A stretch of DNA of 24,273 nt from JBFMEX01 sp040752215 (GCA_040752215.1 JBFMEX010000105.1:1-24273); one strand, 5' to 3'. Counted from the first letter of the stretch, positions 1 through 8,575 are shown. A program made the numbers and translations. Notes: a model not told the origin generated them from the letters alone.

Positions 1-2058
1 GAAGCCCCAGTCCATGTTGACGACCGCACGCTCGGCGCGCCGCTGCGGCTGGGCCTGCGCGGGTCCCTTCTCGATGGTGAAGTTGGCGCCCTGCATCTTG
101 TCCGAGCCCTGGATCAGGATCGGCAAACCGTGGCGCGTCTCCATATCGTTGACGAAGTGGCGCTTCTTGTTGAGGATGTAGAGCGCGACCGGGGCCGTGG
201 TCGTAGCGACGAGCGCGGTGCGGGAGCCGGCCATCACGGCGTCCTCGAGCCCGCGCAGCACGGCCAGCGCGACGCTCTCGATGGAGCGGATGATACCGGT
301 GCCCTGGCAGTGTGGGCATTGCGAGGTCGAGCCCTCGAGCACGCCGGTCCTCAGACGCTGGCGCGACATCTCGAGCAGGCCGAAATGGCTGATGCGGCCG
401 ACCTGGATGCGGGCGCGGTCGAAACGCAGCGCGTCCTTCATGCGGCGCTCGACAGCGCGGTTGTTGCGCTTCTCCTCCATGTCGATGAAGTCGATCACGA
501 TCAGGCCGGCGAGGTCGCGCAACTTCAGCTGGCGGGCAATCTCGTCGGCTGCCTCGAGATTGGTATTGAGCGCCGTCTCCTCGATCGAGAACTCGCGCGT
601 CGACTTGCCGGAGTTGACGTCGACGGCGACCAGCGCCTCGGTCTGATTGATGACCAGATAGCCGCCGCTCCTGAGCGTGACGAACGGGCTGAACATGGCG
701 TTCAGCTGGCGCTCGATGCCGAAGCGGGTGAACAGCGGCTCCGGCTGCTTGTACTCGATGACGTTCTTGGCATGGCTCGGCATGAGCATGCGCATGAAGT
801 CCTTGGCCTCGTGGTGGGCCTCGTCGCCGGCGACGATGATCTCGTCGACGTCCTTGTTGTAGAGGTCGCGGATCGACCGCTTGATGAGGTTGCCTTCCTC
901 GTAGACGAGGCTCGGCGCGGTCGACTGCAGCGTCAGCTCGCGCACGCTCTCCCACAGCCGGAGCAGGTACTCGAAGTCGCGCTTGATCTCCTGCTTGGTG
1001 CGCGCCGCGCCGGCGGTGCGGATGATGAGCCCCATGCCCTCCGGCACGTCGAGCTCAGCGGCGATCGCCTTGAGCCGCTTGCGGTCCTGCGGGTTGGTGA
1101 TCTTGCGGCTGATGCCGCCGCCGCGGGCGGTGTTCGGCATCAGCACGGTGTAGCGGCCGGCCAGCGAGAGATAGGTCGTCAGCGCGGCGCCCTTGTTGCC
1201 GCGCTCCTCCTTGACGACCTGGACCAGGATGATCTGGCGGCGCTTGATCACCTCCTGGATCTTGTAGCTGCGGCGGCTGCGGCGCGGGCGCGAGGGCAGC
1301 TCCTCGAGCGCGTCGGCGGTGCCGACCTCATCGATCGCCTCCTCGCCGCCGCCGTTGACCTCCTGCACGCCCTCGTTCTCGACGAGGCCACGCTCGACCG
1401 GCACGTCGCCGACCGCTGCCTCGGTCTCGCCCGCGGCCTCGCCGGCCGCCCGCTCCTCGGAGCCGTCGTCACCGCCGCCGGCCGCGGCGACATCTTCGCC
1501 CGGCGCCGCCTCGACGGGCTCGGAGATGGTCTCGTCGCGGGACGCGCGCTCGGCAATCGTCTGCGGGGCGACCTCGTCGTCGCCACCGTCGTCCTCGGCA
1601 TGGAAGCTCGGGCCCTCGGCCTCGATCTCGATCACCTCGGCCTCGGACGCCTCCTCGCCCTCGCCGGCCTCCTCACGGCGCCCGGCGCCGCCTGGCCGGC
1701 CCGAGCGGGCGCGACGGCGGGCGAGCGCCTCGGCGCGCGCATCGGCCTCGGCCTCCTCCTCGGCCTCGGCGGCGGCCTCCTCCTCGATCAGCGCCTGACG
1801 GTCGGCGACCGGGATCTGGTAGTAGTCGGGATGAATCTCGTTGAAGGCGAGAAAGCCGTGGCGGTTGCCGCCGTAATCGACGAACGCCGCCTGCAGGGCC
1901 GGCTCGACGCGCGTCACCTTCGCCAGATAGATATTGCCGCGCAGGAGCTTGCGGGCGGCGCTCTCGTAATCGAACTCCTCTACCCGTCCATTGCGGAGCA
2001 CCACGACCCGAGTCTCCTCGGGATGCGTGGCATCGATGAGCATCTTGTTGTCTGCCAT
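1..2058 (-). CDS. rne: Ribonuclease E, N-terminal catalytic part (runs off left edge)
   Basis: This encodes the endoribonuclease that starts mRNA decay and processes rRNA and tRNA precursors, and normally scaffolds the degradosome. 686 residues are visible and the C-terminal scaffold lies outside the window. The start at 2058 gives MADNKMLIDA, with AAGGA about 10 nt upstream. The S1 domain begins near residue 38 and is split by an acidic, low-complexity insert at about 90-258. It resumes with SYKIQEVIKRR and EERGNKGAALTTYLSLAG. The DNase I-like core has the magnesium-binding aspartates D480 (VAVDVNSGKS) and D523 (LIVIDFIDM). The Zn-link cysteines are C581 and C584 (CPHCQGTG), which identify RNase E/G. 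The insert and length favour RNase E over RNase G. The gene is divergent from the amidase. Long open frames on the other strand are shadows of this gene. Confidence 0.97.
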   Translation of the reverse strand, partial: MADNKMLIDATHPEETRVVVLRNGRVEEFDYESAARKLLRGNIYLAKVTRVEPALQAAFVDYGGNRHGFLAFNEIHPDYYQIPVADRQALIEEEAAAEAEEEAEADARAEALARRRARSGRPGGAGRREEAGEGEEASEAEVIEIEAEGPSFHAEDDGGDDEVAPQTIAERASRDETISEPVEAAPGEDVAAAGGGDDGSEERAAGEAAGETEAAVGDVPVERGLVENEGVQEVNGGGEEAIDEVGTADALEELPSRPRRSRRSYKIQEVIKRRQIILVQVVKEERGNKGAALTTYLSLAGRYTVLMPNTARGGGISRKITNPQDRKRLKAIAAELDVPEGMGLIIRTAGAARTKQEIKRDFEYLLRLWESVRELTLQSTAPSLVYEEGNLIKRSIRDLYNKDVDEIIVAGDEAHHEAKDFMRMLMPSHAKNVIEYKQPEPLFTRFGIERQLNAMFSPFVTLRSGGYLVINQTEALVAVDVNSGKSTREFSIEETALNTNLEAADEIARQLKLRDLAGLIVIDFIDMEEKRNNRAVERRMKDALRFDRARIQVGRISHFGLLEMSRQRLRTGVLEGSTSQCPHCQGTGIIRSIESVALAVLRGLEDAVMAGSRTALVATTTAPVALYILNKKRHFVNDMETRHGLPILIQGSDKMQGANFTIEKGPAQAQPQRRAERAVVNMDWGF

Positions 2059-2879
2059 GTGTCGAATTCCTTCGCGCGCCGGCCGGTTGCCGCGCGACCC
2101 CGATTGGGCGGGGCCAGAGCGTGGCGCCACGGGCGCACGCGCGCTGTTGTGCAACGATGGATGGAATGGTGGTGTCGGTGAGGGTGTGCGGCGCATGCGT
2201 CCACCGACGCCCGGGGATCCGGGCGCACGTCGCCGGCAGGTGCGACGACCTGTGAGCCGGCTGGTCTGTGCATGCGATCGTTCTGCATGGATCCTGGTGC
2301 GTGAAACTCGCTTCGTGCGCCTTGGCGAAGGCTGCCAAGCTGCCGAGAACGGCTTCCGGGCGGGCCGAGGCGCGCAACTGTTCCAGTACGGCCCCGGGCC
2401 GGGCCGACCTTGCACTGGCCGATGTCCTTCGATACGGCCTGCGCACCGATTGGCTTTCGTCGCCCGCGCCGGTCCCCGTCGCCTCGCATCGCGCGCCGAG
2501 CGGGACCGCGGCCGGGTGCCCCGAGCCGCCGCAGCCTGCCTCTACAGGCTGCGCGTTACCGCCCCGCATTGCGCGCCTCTTTCGAGAGGGATCAAGCCTT
2601 CGGGCGGCGCCGGACGGGAGAACAGACCAAAAACCCTATCGGGATTCTCGGACCCTCGGCGCACTTTCCAGGCACGCGCGCTGCAAATTGCGGCCCCGAA
2701 CTTGTACGGGCTGACAGCCCGGGTGGCAAGAGTGATATAGAGGGAATCGCTCAGCCTGGAAGCCCGTCGTCGGGGGTTGCAGAGTGGCGCGATTCGGCAA
2801 ACGGGCCGTTAACGCGCCCTCGAACGGCGGCGGATCGTCCGTGGGCACGCAATCCGGGACACGGGGAACGAAGGGGAAA
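2059..2879. other. Divergent rne / amidase intergenic region with a long rne leader
   Basis: About 820 nt lie between the start of rne (leftward) and the chosen start of the amidase (rightward). I see no convincing gene: the open frames overlap one another on both strands and have no ribosome-binding site. One clear hairpin is CGCCCGG/CCGGGCG at 2208-2225 with a 4-nt loop. The RNase E genes of other bacteria have long 5' leaders through which the enzyme regulates its own mRNA, so the stretch next to rne may serve that role. That is inference from the gap and the family, not from a recognised fold. Confidence 0.5.
2711..2741 (+). promoter_or_regulatory. Candidate promoter for the amidase gene
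   Basis: CTGACA at 2711-2716 matches the -35 consensus at five of six positions. An AT-rich block, GATATAGA, covers 2734-2741 and gives a -10 at a spacing of 17 (GATATA) or 19 (TATAGA). The -10 match is only moderate. It is among the few AT-rich patches in this gap and lies about 140 nt upstream of the amidase start. Confidence 0.35.
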
Positions 2880-4148
2880 ATGCGGCTCAGGACCGATCGG
2901 CTCGTCGGTCGGACAGTCAGTCGTGTGCTGGCTATCCACCTTGTCGCGGCCGTGTCGATCGCCAGCGCGGTCGGCGCTCCCGCGTCGAAAGGTGGTGACG
3001 CGTCGGTTGCCGCCGAGGCCTTTGCGGCCGGTCTCGAGAGCCGATCGGCCACGACCTCGTTTACGCTCGACCTCACCAAGGGGGTGCGGGCCGAGGTCTT
3101 CACGCTCGCCGGACCCTACCGGGTGGTGATCGACCTACCGGACGTGGCCTTCAAGCTGCCGCCCGATGCCGGCCGCGCCGGCAGCGGCCTCGTCACCGCC
3201 TACCGCTACGGGCTATTCGCGGAGGGCAAGGCGCGGATCGTGCTCGACACCAGGGGCCCGACGCGCATCGACCGGGCCGGCATGGAGCACCTGCCGAACG
3301 GCAAGGGCATCCGGCTGACCGTCGATCTGGTGGCCACCGATGCGGCCTCGTTCGGGGCCGGCACCGGTGGCGCCCGCACCAGCGAGGCGGCAAGACCGGC
3401 AGCGACCCCTGCAGAAGAGGCGCCGAAGCGGCAGGGCCACAAGCCGGTAGTGGCAATCGATCCCGGGCACGGCGGCATCGACCCGGGAGCGGTCGGGATC
3501 GGCAACGTCACCGAGAAGTCGATCGTGCTCGCGGTCGCGATGCAGCTCAAGAAGCAACTCGCCGCCAGCGGGCGCTACGACGTGCGCCTGACCCGCACCA
3601 GCGACGTGTTCGTGCCGCTCGACAAGCGGCTCGGCCTGTCGCGGGAGTGGGGGGCGGAGCTGTTCATCTCGCTGCACGCCGACGCGATCGCCGAGCGCCA
3701 GTGGGCCGACGCAGTGCGCGGTGCGACCGTCTACACGCTCTCGGAGCGCGCCTCCGACGAGCAGGCGCGACTGATGGCCGAGAAGGAGAACGCATCCGAT
3801 CTCATCGCCGGCCTCGATACCCGCGAGGGCGAGGGGCTGGACGAGGTCAAGGGCATCCTGATCGATCTGATGCGGCGGGAGACGGCCAACTTCTCGAGCG
3901 ATCTCGCGGGGCTGCTGGTCAAGCGGCTCGGCAAGTCGGTGGCACTGTCGCGCGATCCGCACCGGTCGGCGGCGTTCAAGGTGCTGAAGCAGCCGCACGC
4001 GCCGTCGGTGCTGGTCGAGCTCGGCTACATGAGCCACCCGGAGGACGAGCGGCTGATGACGTCGCAGGATTGGCAGCGCAAGGTGGCGGCCGCGATCGCG
4101 GGCGCGGTCGAGACCTATTTCGGTCGCCGAACGGCGAACGCGCCTTGA
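2880..4148 (+). CDS. amiC: N-acetylmuramoyl-L-alanine amidase (AMIN + Amidase_3), periplasmic
   Basis: This zinc amidase cleaves the bond between N-acetylmuramic acid and the stem peptide, and the family separates daughter cells at division. ATG 2880 is chosen over the in-frame ATG at 2784 because it follows AAGGGG (2871-2876) and starts directly with a basic region plus hydrophobic signal sequence (MRLRTDRLVGR, then about residues 17-32). That gives 422 residues. An AMIN-like domain, which usually targets peptidoglycan or the septum, covers about 55-145. A Pro/Ala/Glu linker precedes the Amidase_3 domain at about 190-415. Visible zinc ligands are H197 (DPGHGG), E212 (TEKS) and H266 (LHADA), with catalytic E380 (LVELGYMS). 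An inserted helix that occludes the active site in AmiB/C-type enzymes may lie at about 290-345. It is followed by the PBP1a gene, so two peptidoglycan enzymes are adjacent. Confidence 0.95.
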   Translation: MRLRTDRLVGRTVSRVLAIHLVAAVSIASAVGAPASKGGDASVAAEAFAAGLESRSATTSFTLDLTKGVRAEVFTLAGPYRVVIDLPDVAFKLPPDAGRAGSGLVTAYRYGLFAEGKARIVLDTRGPTRIDRAGMEHLPNGKGIRLTVDLVATDAASFGAGTGGARTSEAARPAATPAEEAPKRQGHKPVVAIDPGHGGIDPGAVGIGNVTEKSIVLAVAMQLKKQLAASGRYDVRLTRTSDVFVPLDKRLGLSREWGAELFISLHADAIAERQWADAVRGATVYTLSERASDEQARLMAEKENASDLIAGLDTREGEGLDEVKGILIDLMRRETANFSSDLAGLLVKRLGKSVALSRDPHRSAAFKVLKQPHAPSVLVELGYMSHPEDERLMTSQDWQRKVAAAIAGAVETYFGRRTANAP

Positions 4149-4176
4149 GGCCGGTCGCCCGACGGGGCGACCGGCC
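4149..4176 (+). terminator. Perfect 11-bp hairpin abutting the amidase stop
   Basis: GGCCGGTCGCC and its exact complement GGCGACCGGCC flank a 6-nt loop, starting on the base after the TGA stop. No T-run follows, so this is a hairpin-only candidate terminator or an mRNA 3'-end stabiliser. Confidence 0.55.
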
Positions 4177-4463
4177 GAGCGGACCATGTCTCCGGCGGCG
4201 GCTGTCCCCGGCTTATTCCGTGGTTTCAGCGCGTTGCGCCGATTGGAAGCACGACGATCGGCCACATTCCGTGCTAATTGAAGTGCTCTTGGTGACGGTT
4301 GCTGCACCTGCGTTGTGGCTGTAGACAGGGGCGCTCGACCCGGCCGCCGGACATTCCTGGCGCCGCGCCGGCCAGCGCACATGCCGTCTGCGGCCGGCGG
4401 CGGTCGCGGCCGCGGATGCCGATCGCCCGGCGGACTTTTGAGGCTGCAACGGATCGAAGTTGA
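4177..4463. other. Amidase / PBP1a intergenic region, no gene seen
   Basis: This stretch holds no open frame with a plausible ribosome-binding site. Locally AT-rich DNA at about 4255-4325 could contain the PBP1a promoter, but I could not find a well-spaced pair of -35 and -10 boxes. Confidence 0.4.
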
Positions 4464-7049
4464 ATGAGAGCCCCGATTCTCCCGCCGCCCGTCGAGCCGA
4501 AGCGCAAGAAGCGCCGCCGGCGGAGCTGGCTACTGAGCTTTCTCGGCTTCGGCTTCGGCTCGGCGGTGCTGCTGTTCCTGGTCGGCTCGGCTGCGGCCGC
4601 GTTCTACATCTGGCGCGAATCGAAGGACCTCCCCGACTACGAGAGCCTCGCCAAATACGAGCCGCCGGTGATGACGCGCATTCATGCGCACGACGGCTCG
4701 CTGATCGCCGAGTATGCGCGCGAGCGTCGCATCTTCGTGCCGATCAACACGATACCCAAGCTGCTCATCGCCGCGTTCCTGTCGGCGGAGGACAAGCGCT
4801 TCTACGAGCACGGCGGCATCGACCCGCAGGGCATGGCACGCGCCGTCGTCAAGCTGATCGAGATCAAGCTGAGCGGCAGCGGCAAGCGGCCGCAGGGCGC
4901 CTCGACCATCACCCAGCAGGTGGCCAAGAACTTCCTGCTCTCCGATCTCGTGCGCAAGGAGAACAAGACCAAGTGGGACGAGTACGAGCGCAAGGTGAAG
5001 GAGGTGCTGCTCGCGGTGCGCATAGAGCGCGCCTACTCCAAGGACAAGATCCTCGAGCTGTACCTGAACGAGATCTTCCTCGGCCTCGGCTCGTATGGCG
5101 TCGCCGCCGCCGGGCTCAACTACTTCAACAAGGAGCTCAAGGACCTCACCATCGAGGAGGCCGCCTACCTCGCGGCGCTGCCCAAGGCGCCGAGCAACTA
5201 TCACCCGTTCCGCCACACCGAGCGCGCGACCGAGCGGCGCAACTGGATCATCGGCGAGATGTGGGAGAACGGCTACATCACCAAGGAGCAGGCCGAAGCG
5301 GCGAAGAAGAAGCCGCTCGCCGTCAACATCCGGCCGTTCGGCGCGCACATATTCTCGGCCGAGTTCTTCGCCGAGGAGGTGCGCCGCGCGCTGCTGGCGC
5401 AATACGGTGACGACAAGCTCTACGGCGGTGGCCTCTCGGTGCGAACGACGCTCGACCCCGAGTTGCAGAAGCTGGCGCGGCGCGCGCTGATCGACGGGCT
5501 CGTCTCGTTCGATCGCGGCAAGGGCTGGCGCGGTCCGGTGACCAAGATCGACATCGCCGGCGACTGGGGCGTGGCACTGGCGGCGGTCGAGGCGCCGAAG
5601 GATCTCGATCCTTGGCGGCTCGGCGTGGTGCTCGACGCGCAGAAATCCAAGGTCGTGGTCGGGCTGAGGCCCGGCAAGCAGCAGGACGGCTCGCTGGTTC
5701 CGGACCGCGAGGCGGTGAACGTCGCCTTCGACGAGCTGAAGTGGGCGCGCCCGGTCGATCGCAAGGTCGACATCAAGGCCGCCAGCGATCTGCTTTCGCC
5801 GGGCGACGTGGTCTATGTTTCGCCGAAGGATGCGGCCGATCCGGGCGGGGCGTGGTCGCTGATGCAGGTGCCGGAGATCGGCGGCGGCCTGATCGCGATG
5901 GACCCGCACACCGGGCGCGTGCTGGCGGTAGCCGGCGGGTTCTCGTTCGAGATGAGCCAGTTCGACCGCGCGGTGCAGGCGAAGCGCCAGCCGGGCTCGT
6001 CGTTCAAGCCGTTCGTCTACGCCGCCGCGCTCGACAACGGCTACAAGCCGACCTCGATCGTGCTCGACGCGCCGATCGAGATCGAGCAGGTCGGCCAGGA
6101 GGTGTGGCGGCCCGAGAACTACGACAAGGACAAGTCCTACGGTCCGACGACGCTCCGGGTCGGCGTCGAGAAGTCGCGCAACCAGATGACGGTGCGACTC
6201 GCGCAGGACATGGGCATGCCGCTCATCACCGAGTATGCGCGCCGGTTCGGCATCTACGACGACCTGCTGCCCGTGCTGTCGATGTCGCTCGGCGCGGGAG
6301 AGACCACGCTGCTGCGCCTCGCGACGGCATACGCGATGCTGGCCAACGGCGGCAAGGAGATCAACGCGACCTTCATCGATCGCATCCAAGACCGCTGGGG
6401 CAGGACGGTGTGGCGGCACGACGACCGCGACTGCACGGGCTGCAAGGCCGAGCGATGGGCCGGGCAGTCGGAGCCGGAAGTTCCCGACACCCGCAAACAG
6501 ATCATCGATCCCCACTCCTCCTATCAGATCACCTCGATCATGGAGGGCGTCGTGCAGCGCGGCACAGCAACCTCGCTCAAGTCGCTCGGCAAGCCGATCG
6601 CCGGCAAGACGGGCACCACCAACGAGGAGAAGGATGCCTGGTTCATCGGCTACACGCCGGACCTCGTGGTCGGAGTGTTTGTCGGCTACGACACGCCGCG
6701 GCCGATGGGCAAGGGCATGACCGGCGGTCATGTCGCCGCGCCGATCTTCGGCGCCTTCATGAAAGAAGCCCTGAAGGACAAGCCGGCGACCCCGTTCCGC
6801 ATTCCGCCCGGCATCAAGCTCGTGCGCGTCAACCTGAAGACCGGCCTCAGAGCCGGCGGCGGCGCGGGCGAGCAGACTATCACCGAGGCGTTCAAGCCCG
6901 GCGAGGAGCCCGACGACGCCTATTCGGTGATCGGCTTCTCCGATCCGGCCGCGTCGGCCGGCGAGCCGGCATCGGGCGATGCCTACAGCCCGGTGCGGGA
7001 GCGGCGCCAGCCGTCCTCGTTCGGTGGCGGGCGCGGCGGCGTCTGGTAG
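4464..7049 (+). CDS. mrcA: Penicillin-binding protein 1A (bifunctional glycosyltransferase/transpeptidase)
   Basis: This class A penicillin-binding protein polymerises lipid II into glycan strands and cross-links them. It has 861 residues. A short basic cytoplasmic tail (KRKKRRRRS) precedes one membrane helix at about 25-48. The GT51 domain has catalytic E109 in AEDKRFYEHGG, followed by QGASTITQQVAKN and the RKVKEVLLAVRIE block. An OB-like linker region precedes the transpeptidase. Transpeptidase motifs are S512-S-F-K515 (nucleophile S512), S571-R-N573 and K715-T-G717. All catalytic residues are present, so it should be active. The C-terminal tail after about 790 is Gly/Pro/Ser-rich and looks disordered. 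The ribosome-binding site before ATG 4464 is weak (GAAG). The gene lies between the amidase and prfB, as in other Hyphomicrobiales. Confidence 0.97.
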   Translation: MRAPILPPPVEPKRKKRRRRSWLLSFLGFGFGSAVLLFLVGSAAAAFYIWRESKDLPDYESLAKYEPPVMTRIHAHDGSLIAEYARERRIFVPINTIPKLLIAAFLSAEDKRFYEHGGIDPQGMARAVVKLIEIKLSGSGKRPQGASTITQQVAKNFLLSDLVRKENKTKWDEYERKVKEVLLAVRIERAYSKDKILELYLNEIFLGLGSYGVAAAGLNYFNKELKDLTIEEAAYLAALPKAPSNYHPFRHTERATERRNWIIGEMWENGYITKEQAEAAKKKPLAVNIRPFGAHIFSAEFFAEEVRRALLAQYGDDKLYGGGLSVRTTLDPELQKLARRALIDGLVSFDRGKGWRGPVTKIDIAGDWGVALAAVEAPKDLDPWRLGVVLDAQKSKVVVGLRPGKQQDGSLVPDREAVNVAFDELKWARPVDRKVDIKAASDLLSPGDVVYVSPKDAADPGGAWSLMQVPEIGGGLIAMDPHTGRVLAVAGGFSFEMSQFDRAVQAKRQPGSSFKPFVYAAALDNGYKPTSIVLDAPIEIEQVGQEVWRPENYDKDKSYGPTTLRVGVEKSRNQMTVRLAQDMGMPLITEYARRFGIYDDLLPVLSMSLGAGETTLLRLATAYAMLANGGKEINATFIDRIQDRWGRTVWRHDDRDCTGCKAERWAGQSEPEVPDTRKQIIDPHSSYQITSIMEGVVQRGTATSLKSLGKPIAGKTGTTNEEKDAWFIGYTPDLVVGVFVGYDTPRPMGKGMTGGHVAAPIFGAFMKEALKDKPATPFRIPPGIKLVRVNLKTGLRAGGGAGEQTITEAFKPGEEPDDAYSVIGFSDPAASAGEPASGDAYSPVRERRQPSSFGGGRGGVW

Positions 7050-7051
7050 AG

Positions 7052-7064
7052 CGGCGAAGCGCCG
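7052..7064 (+). terminator. Short hairpin just after the mrcA stop
   Basis: CGGCG-AAG-CGCCG forms a 5-bp stem 2 nt after TAG. No T-run follows. Such a stem could arise by chance in DNA of this GC content, so its weight comes mainly from its position. Confidence 0.25.
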
Positions 7065-7096
7065 ACGGACCGGTTGCGGGGAAGCCTCGGCGTCGG

Positions 7097-7125
7097 TTTA
7101 CAGAGCGCCGTCGCCTCACTATATC
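7097..7125 (+). promoter_or_regulatory. Promoter of prfB (sigma-70 type)
   Basis: TTTACA at 7097-7102 matches the -35 consensus at five of six positions and TATATC at 7120-7125 matches the -10 consensus at four of six. The spacer is 17 nt. Transcription would start near 7132, about 40 nt upstream of the prfB ATG, so prfB probably has its own promoter. This is among the most AT-rich spots in the local sequence. Confidence 0.6.
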
Positions 7126-7172
7126 TCCTCGCGATCCCTGAAATCTCGAAACCAAGCACCGGGAGCCAGCCG

Positions 7173-8304
7173 ATGCGCGCCGAGCCGCAAAAGCATGTCG
7201 ATTCCATCAAGGAGGCACTGTCCCTCCTCAGGAGGCATCTTTGACTGGGATACGGCCGAGCAGCGTCTAGCCGAGCTCAACCGGCGCGCCGAGGATCCGG
7301 CGCTGTGGGGCAGCCCGCAGGCGGCGCAGAAGGTCATGCGCCAGCGCCAGCAGCTCGAGCGCGCAATCACCGGCTACCAGAAGCTCGAGCGCGACCTCGA
7401 GGACTGCGTCACGCTGATCGAGCTGGGCGAGGCGGAGGACGACGCGGCGACCATCGCCGAGGGCGAGGCGGCGCTTGCACAGCTGGTGAAAGAGGCCGAG
7501 CGGCACTCGGTCGAGGCGCTGCTGTCGGGCGAGGCCGATGGCAACGACACCTACCTCGAGGTGCATGCCGGCGCCGGCGGCACCGAGAGCCAGGACTGGG
7601 CCGAGATGCTGACGCGCATGTACATGCGTTTCGCGGAGCGGCGCGGCTACAAGGTGACGATGGTGGAGGCGAGCGCCGGCGAGGAGGCGGGCCTCAAGTC
7701 GGCGACGCTCGAGATCAAGGGTGAGAACGCCTACGGCTGGCTGAAGACGGAATCCGGCGTGCATCGCCTCGTGCGCATCTCGCCCTACGACGCCAACGCG
7801 CGCCGGCACACGAGCTTCGCCAGCGTGTGGGTCTATCCGGTCATTGACGACAACATCGAGATCGACATCAAGGAGAGCGACTGCCGCATCGACACCTATC
7901 GCTCGTCGGGCGCCGGCGGCCAGCACGTCAACACCACCGACTCGGCGGTGCGCATCACGCACATGCCGACCGGCATCGTGGTGGCGAGCCAGCAGGAGCG
8001 CAGCCAGATCAAGAATCGGGCGATCGCCTGGGCGATGCTGAAGTCGCGGCTCTACGAGATGGAGCTGAAGAAGCGCGAGGAGAAGGCCAACGCCGAGGCC
8101 GCCAGCAAGACCGAGATCGGCTGGGGCCACCAGATCCGCTCCTACGTGTTGCAGCCCTACCAGATGGTGAAGGATCTGAGGACCGGCGTGCAAAGCGGCA
8201 ATCCGCAGGCCGTGCTCGACGGCGGGCTCGACGAGTTCATCGAGGCCTCGCTGGCGCAACGGATCAAGGGCGGCGGCAGCGTCGAGATCGAGGACATCGC
8301 GTAG
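7173..8304 (+). CDS. prfB: Peptide chain release factor 2, made by programmed +1 frameshift
   Basis: RF2 recognises UGA and UAA stop codons and triggers release of the finished peptide. The gene is in two frames. Codons 1-23 (7173-7241) end in CTT followed by an in-frame TGA at 7242-7244. After a +1 slip, reading resumes at GAC 7243 and continues to TAG 8302-8304, giving 376 residues (E. coli RF2 has 365). The joined sequence reads LLRRHLDWDTAEQRL, the normal family continuation. The peptidyl-hydrolysis motif is G248-G249-Q250 (GAGGQHVN). The stop-codon-reading tripeptide is S203-P204-Y205, where E. coli has SPF. ATG 7173 has GGGAG 7 nt upstream. A single-frame gene model starting further upstream or downstream would mis-annotate the N-terminus. 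Confidence 0.96.
7230..7245 (+). promoter_or_regulatory. prfB programmed +1 frameshift signal
   Basis: An internal Shine-Dalgarno-like AGGAGG (7230-7235) lies 3 nt before the slippery CTT (7239-7241), which is followed by TGA and C (7242-7245). Order and spacing match the E. coli prfB site. By the known mechanism, low RF2 lets the ribosome pause at TGA and slip from CTT to TTT, which closes an autoregulatory loop. Confidence 0.95.
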
Positions 8305-8374
8305 CGCGGCTGGCGGCACACTCCGTACTGCGCAGGTTCCCTGCGGAACTGTGGGGCGCCTGCTTTCTGCCTAT

Positions 8375-8398
8375 CGAGGCGGCATTGCAAACGCCTCG
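8375..8398 (+). terminator. 7-bp hairpin between prfB and the small downstream gene
   Basis: CGAGGCG and CGCCTCG pair perfectly around a 10-nt loop. The stem ends 2 nt before the AGGAG ribosome-binding site (8401-8405) of the 53-residue gene. It could end prfB transcripts or control translation of the next gene. A weaker stem, GTTCC/GGAAC, is at 8336-8349. Confidence 0.4.
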
Positions 8399-8413
8399 AC
8401 AGGAGTGCCTCGA

Positions 8414-8575
8414 ATGCCGATCGACAGAGACCGCCAAGGCGAGCTGGAGAAGCTCCGCCGCCAGTGCCGCCAAGAGATGGGCTACATCTACCTGACCGGA
8501 TCGCGCAAGGAGGTCCGCGAGGTGTTCGCGAGCCTCAAGACGGCGCTCGGGCGCTGGCGCCAGCGCGGGCGTTGA
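8414..8575 (+). CDS. Small protein of unknown function, 53 residues
   Basis: I do not recognise the family. ATG 8414 has an excellent ribosome-binding site, AGGAG at 8401-8405 with an 8-nt spacer, which decides the start over the in-frame upstream codon at 8351. The protein is highly charged and basic (many Arg and Lys, start MPIDRDRQGE, end RWRQRGR), has no membrane segment and is probably mostly helical. It lies 109 nt after prfB on the same strand and could be cotranscribed with it. A hairpin just downstream supports the end of a transcription unit. Its basic charge would allow binding to nucleic acid or the ribosome, but nothing in the sequence proves that. Confidence 0.6.
   Translation: MPIDRDRQGELEKLRRQCRQEMGYIYLTGSRKEVREVFASLKTALGRWRQRGR

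Noticed and set aside
130..2181. Open frame of 683 codons on the plus strand
   Set aside because: It lies antisense to rne, whose domains and catalytic residues are clear. High-GC codon bias opens the antisense frame.
2410..3129. Several overlapping open frames upstream of and across the amidase start
   Set aside because: They overlap each other in multiple frames, lack ribosome-binding sites and run into the amidase in the wrong frame.
4530..6731. Open frame of 733 codons on the minus strand
   Set aside because: Antisense to mrcA, with an Arg/Asp/Leu/Val-rich composition typical of shadows and no recognisable motif.
7242..7244. In-frame TGA in prfB considered as a pseudogene mutation
   Set aside because: Position, slippery CTT and the AGGAGG stimulator match the known programmed frameshift, and the rest of the gene is intact.
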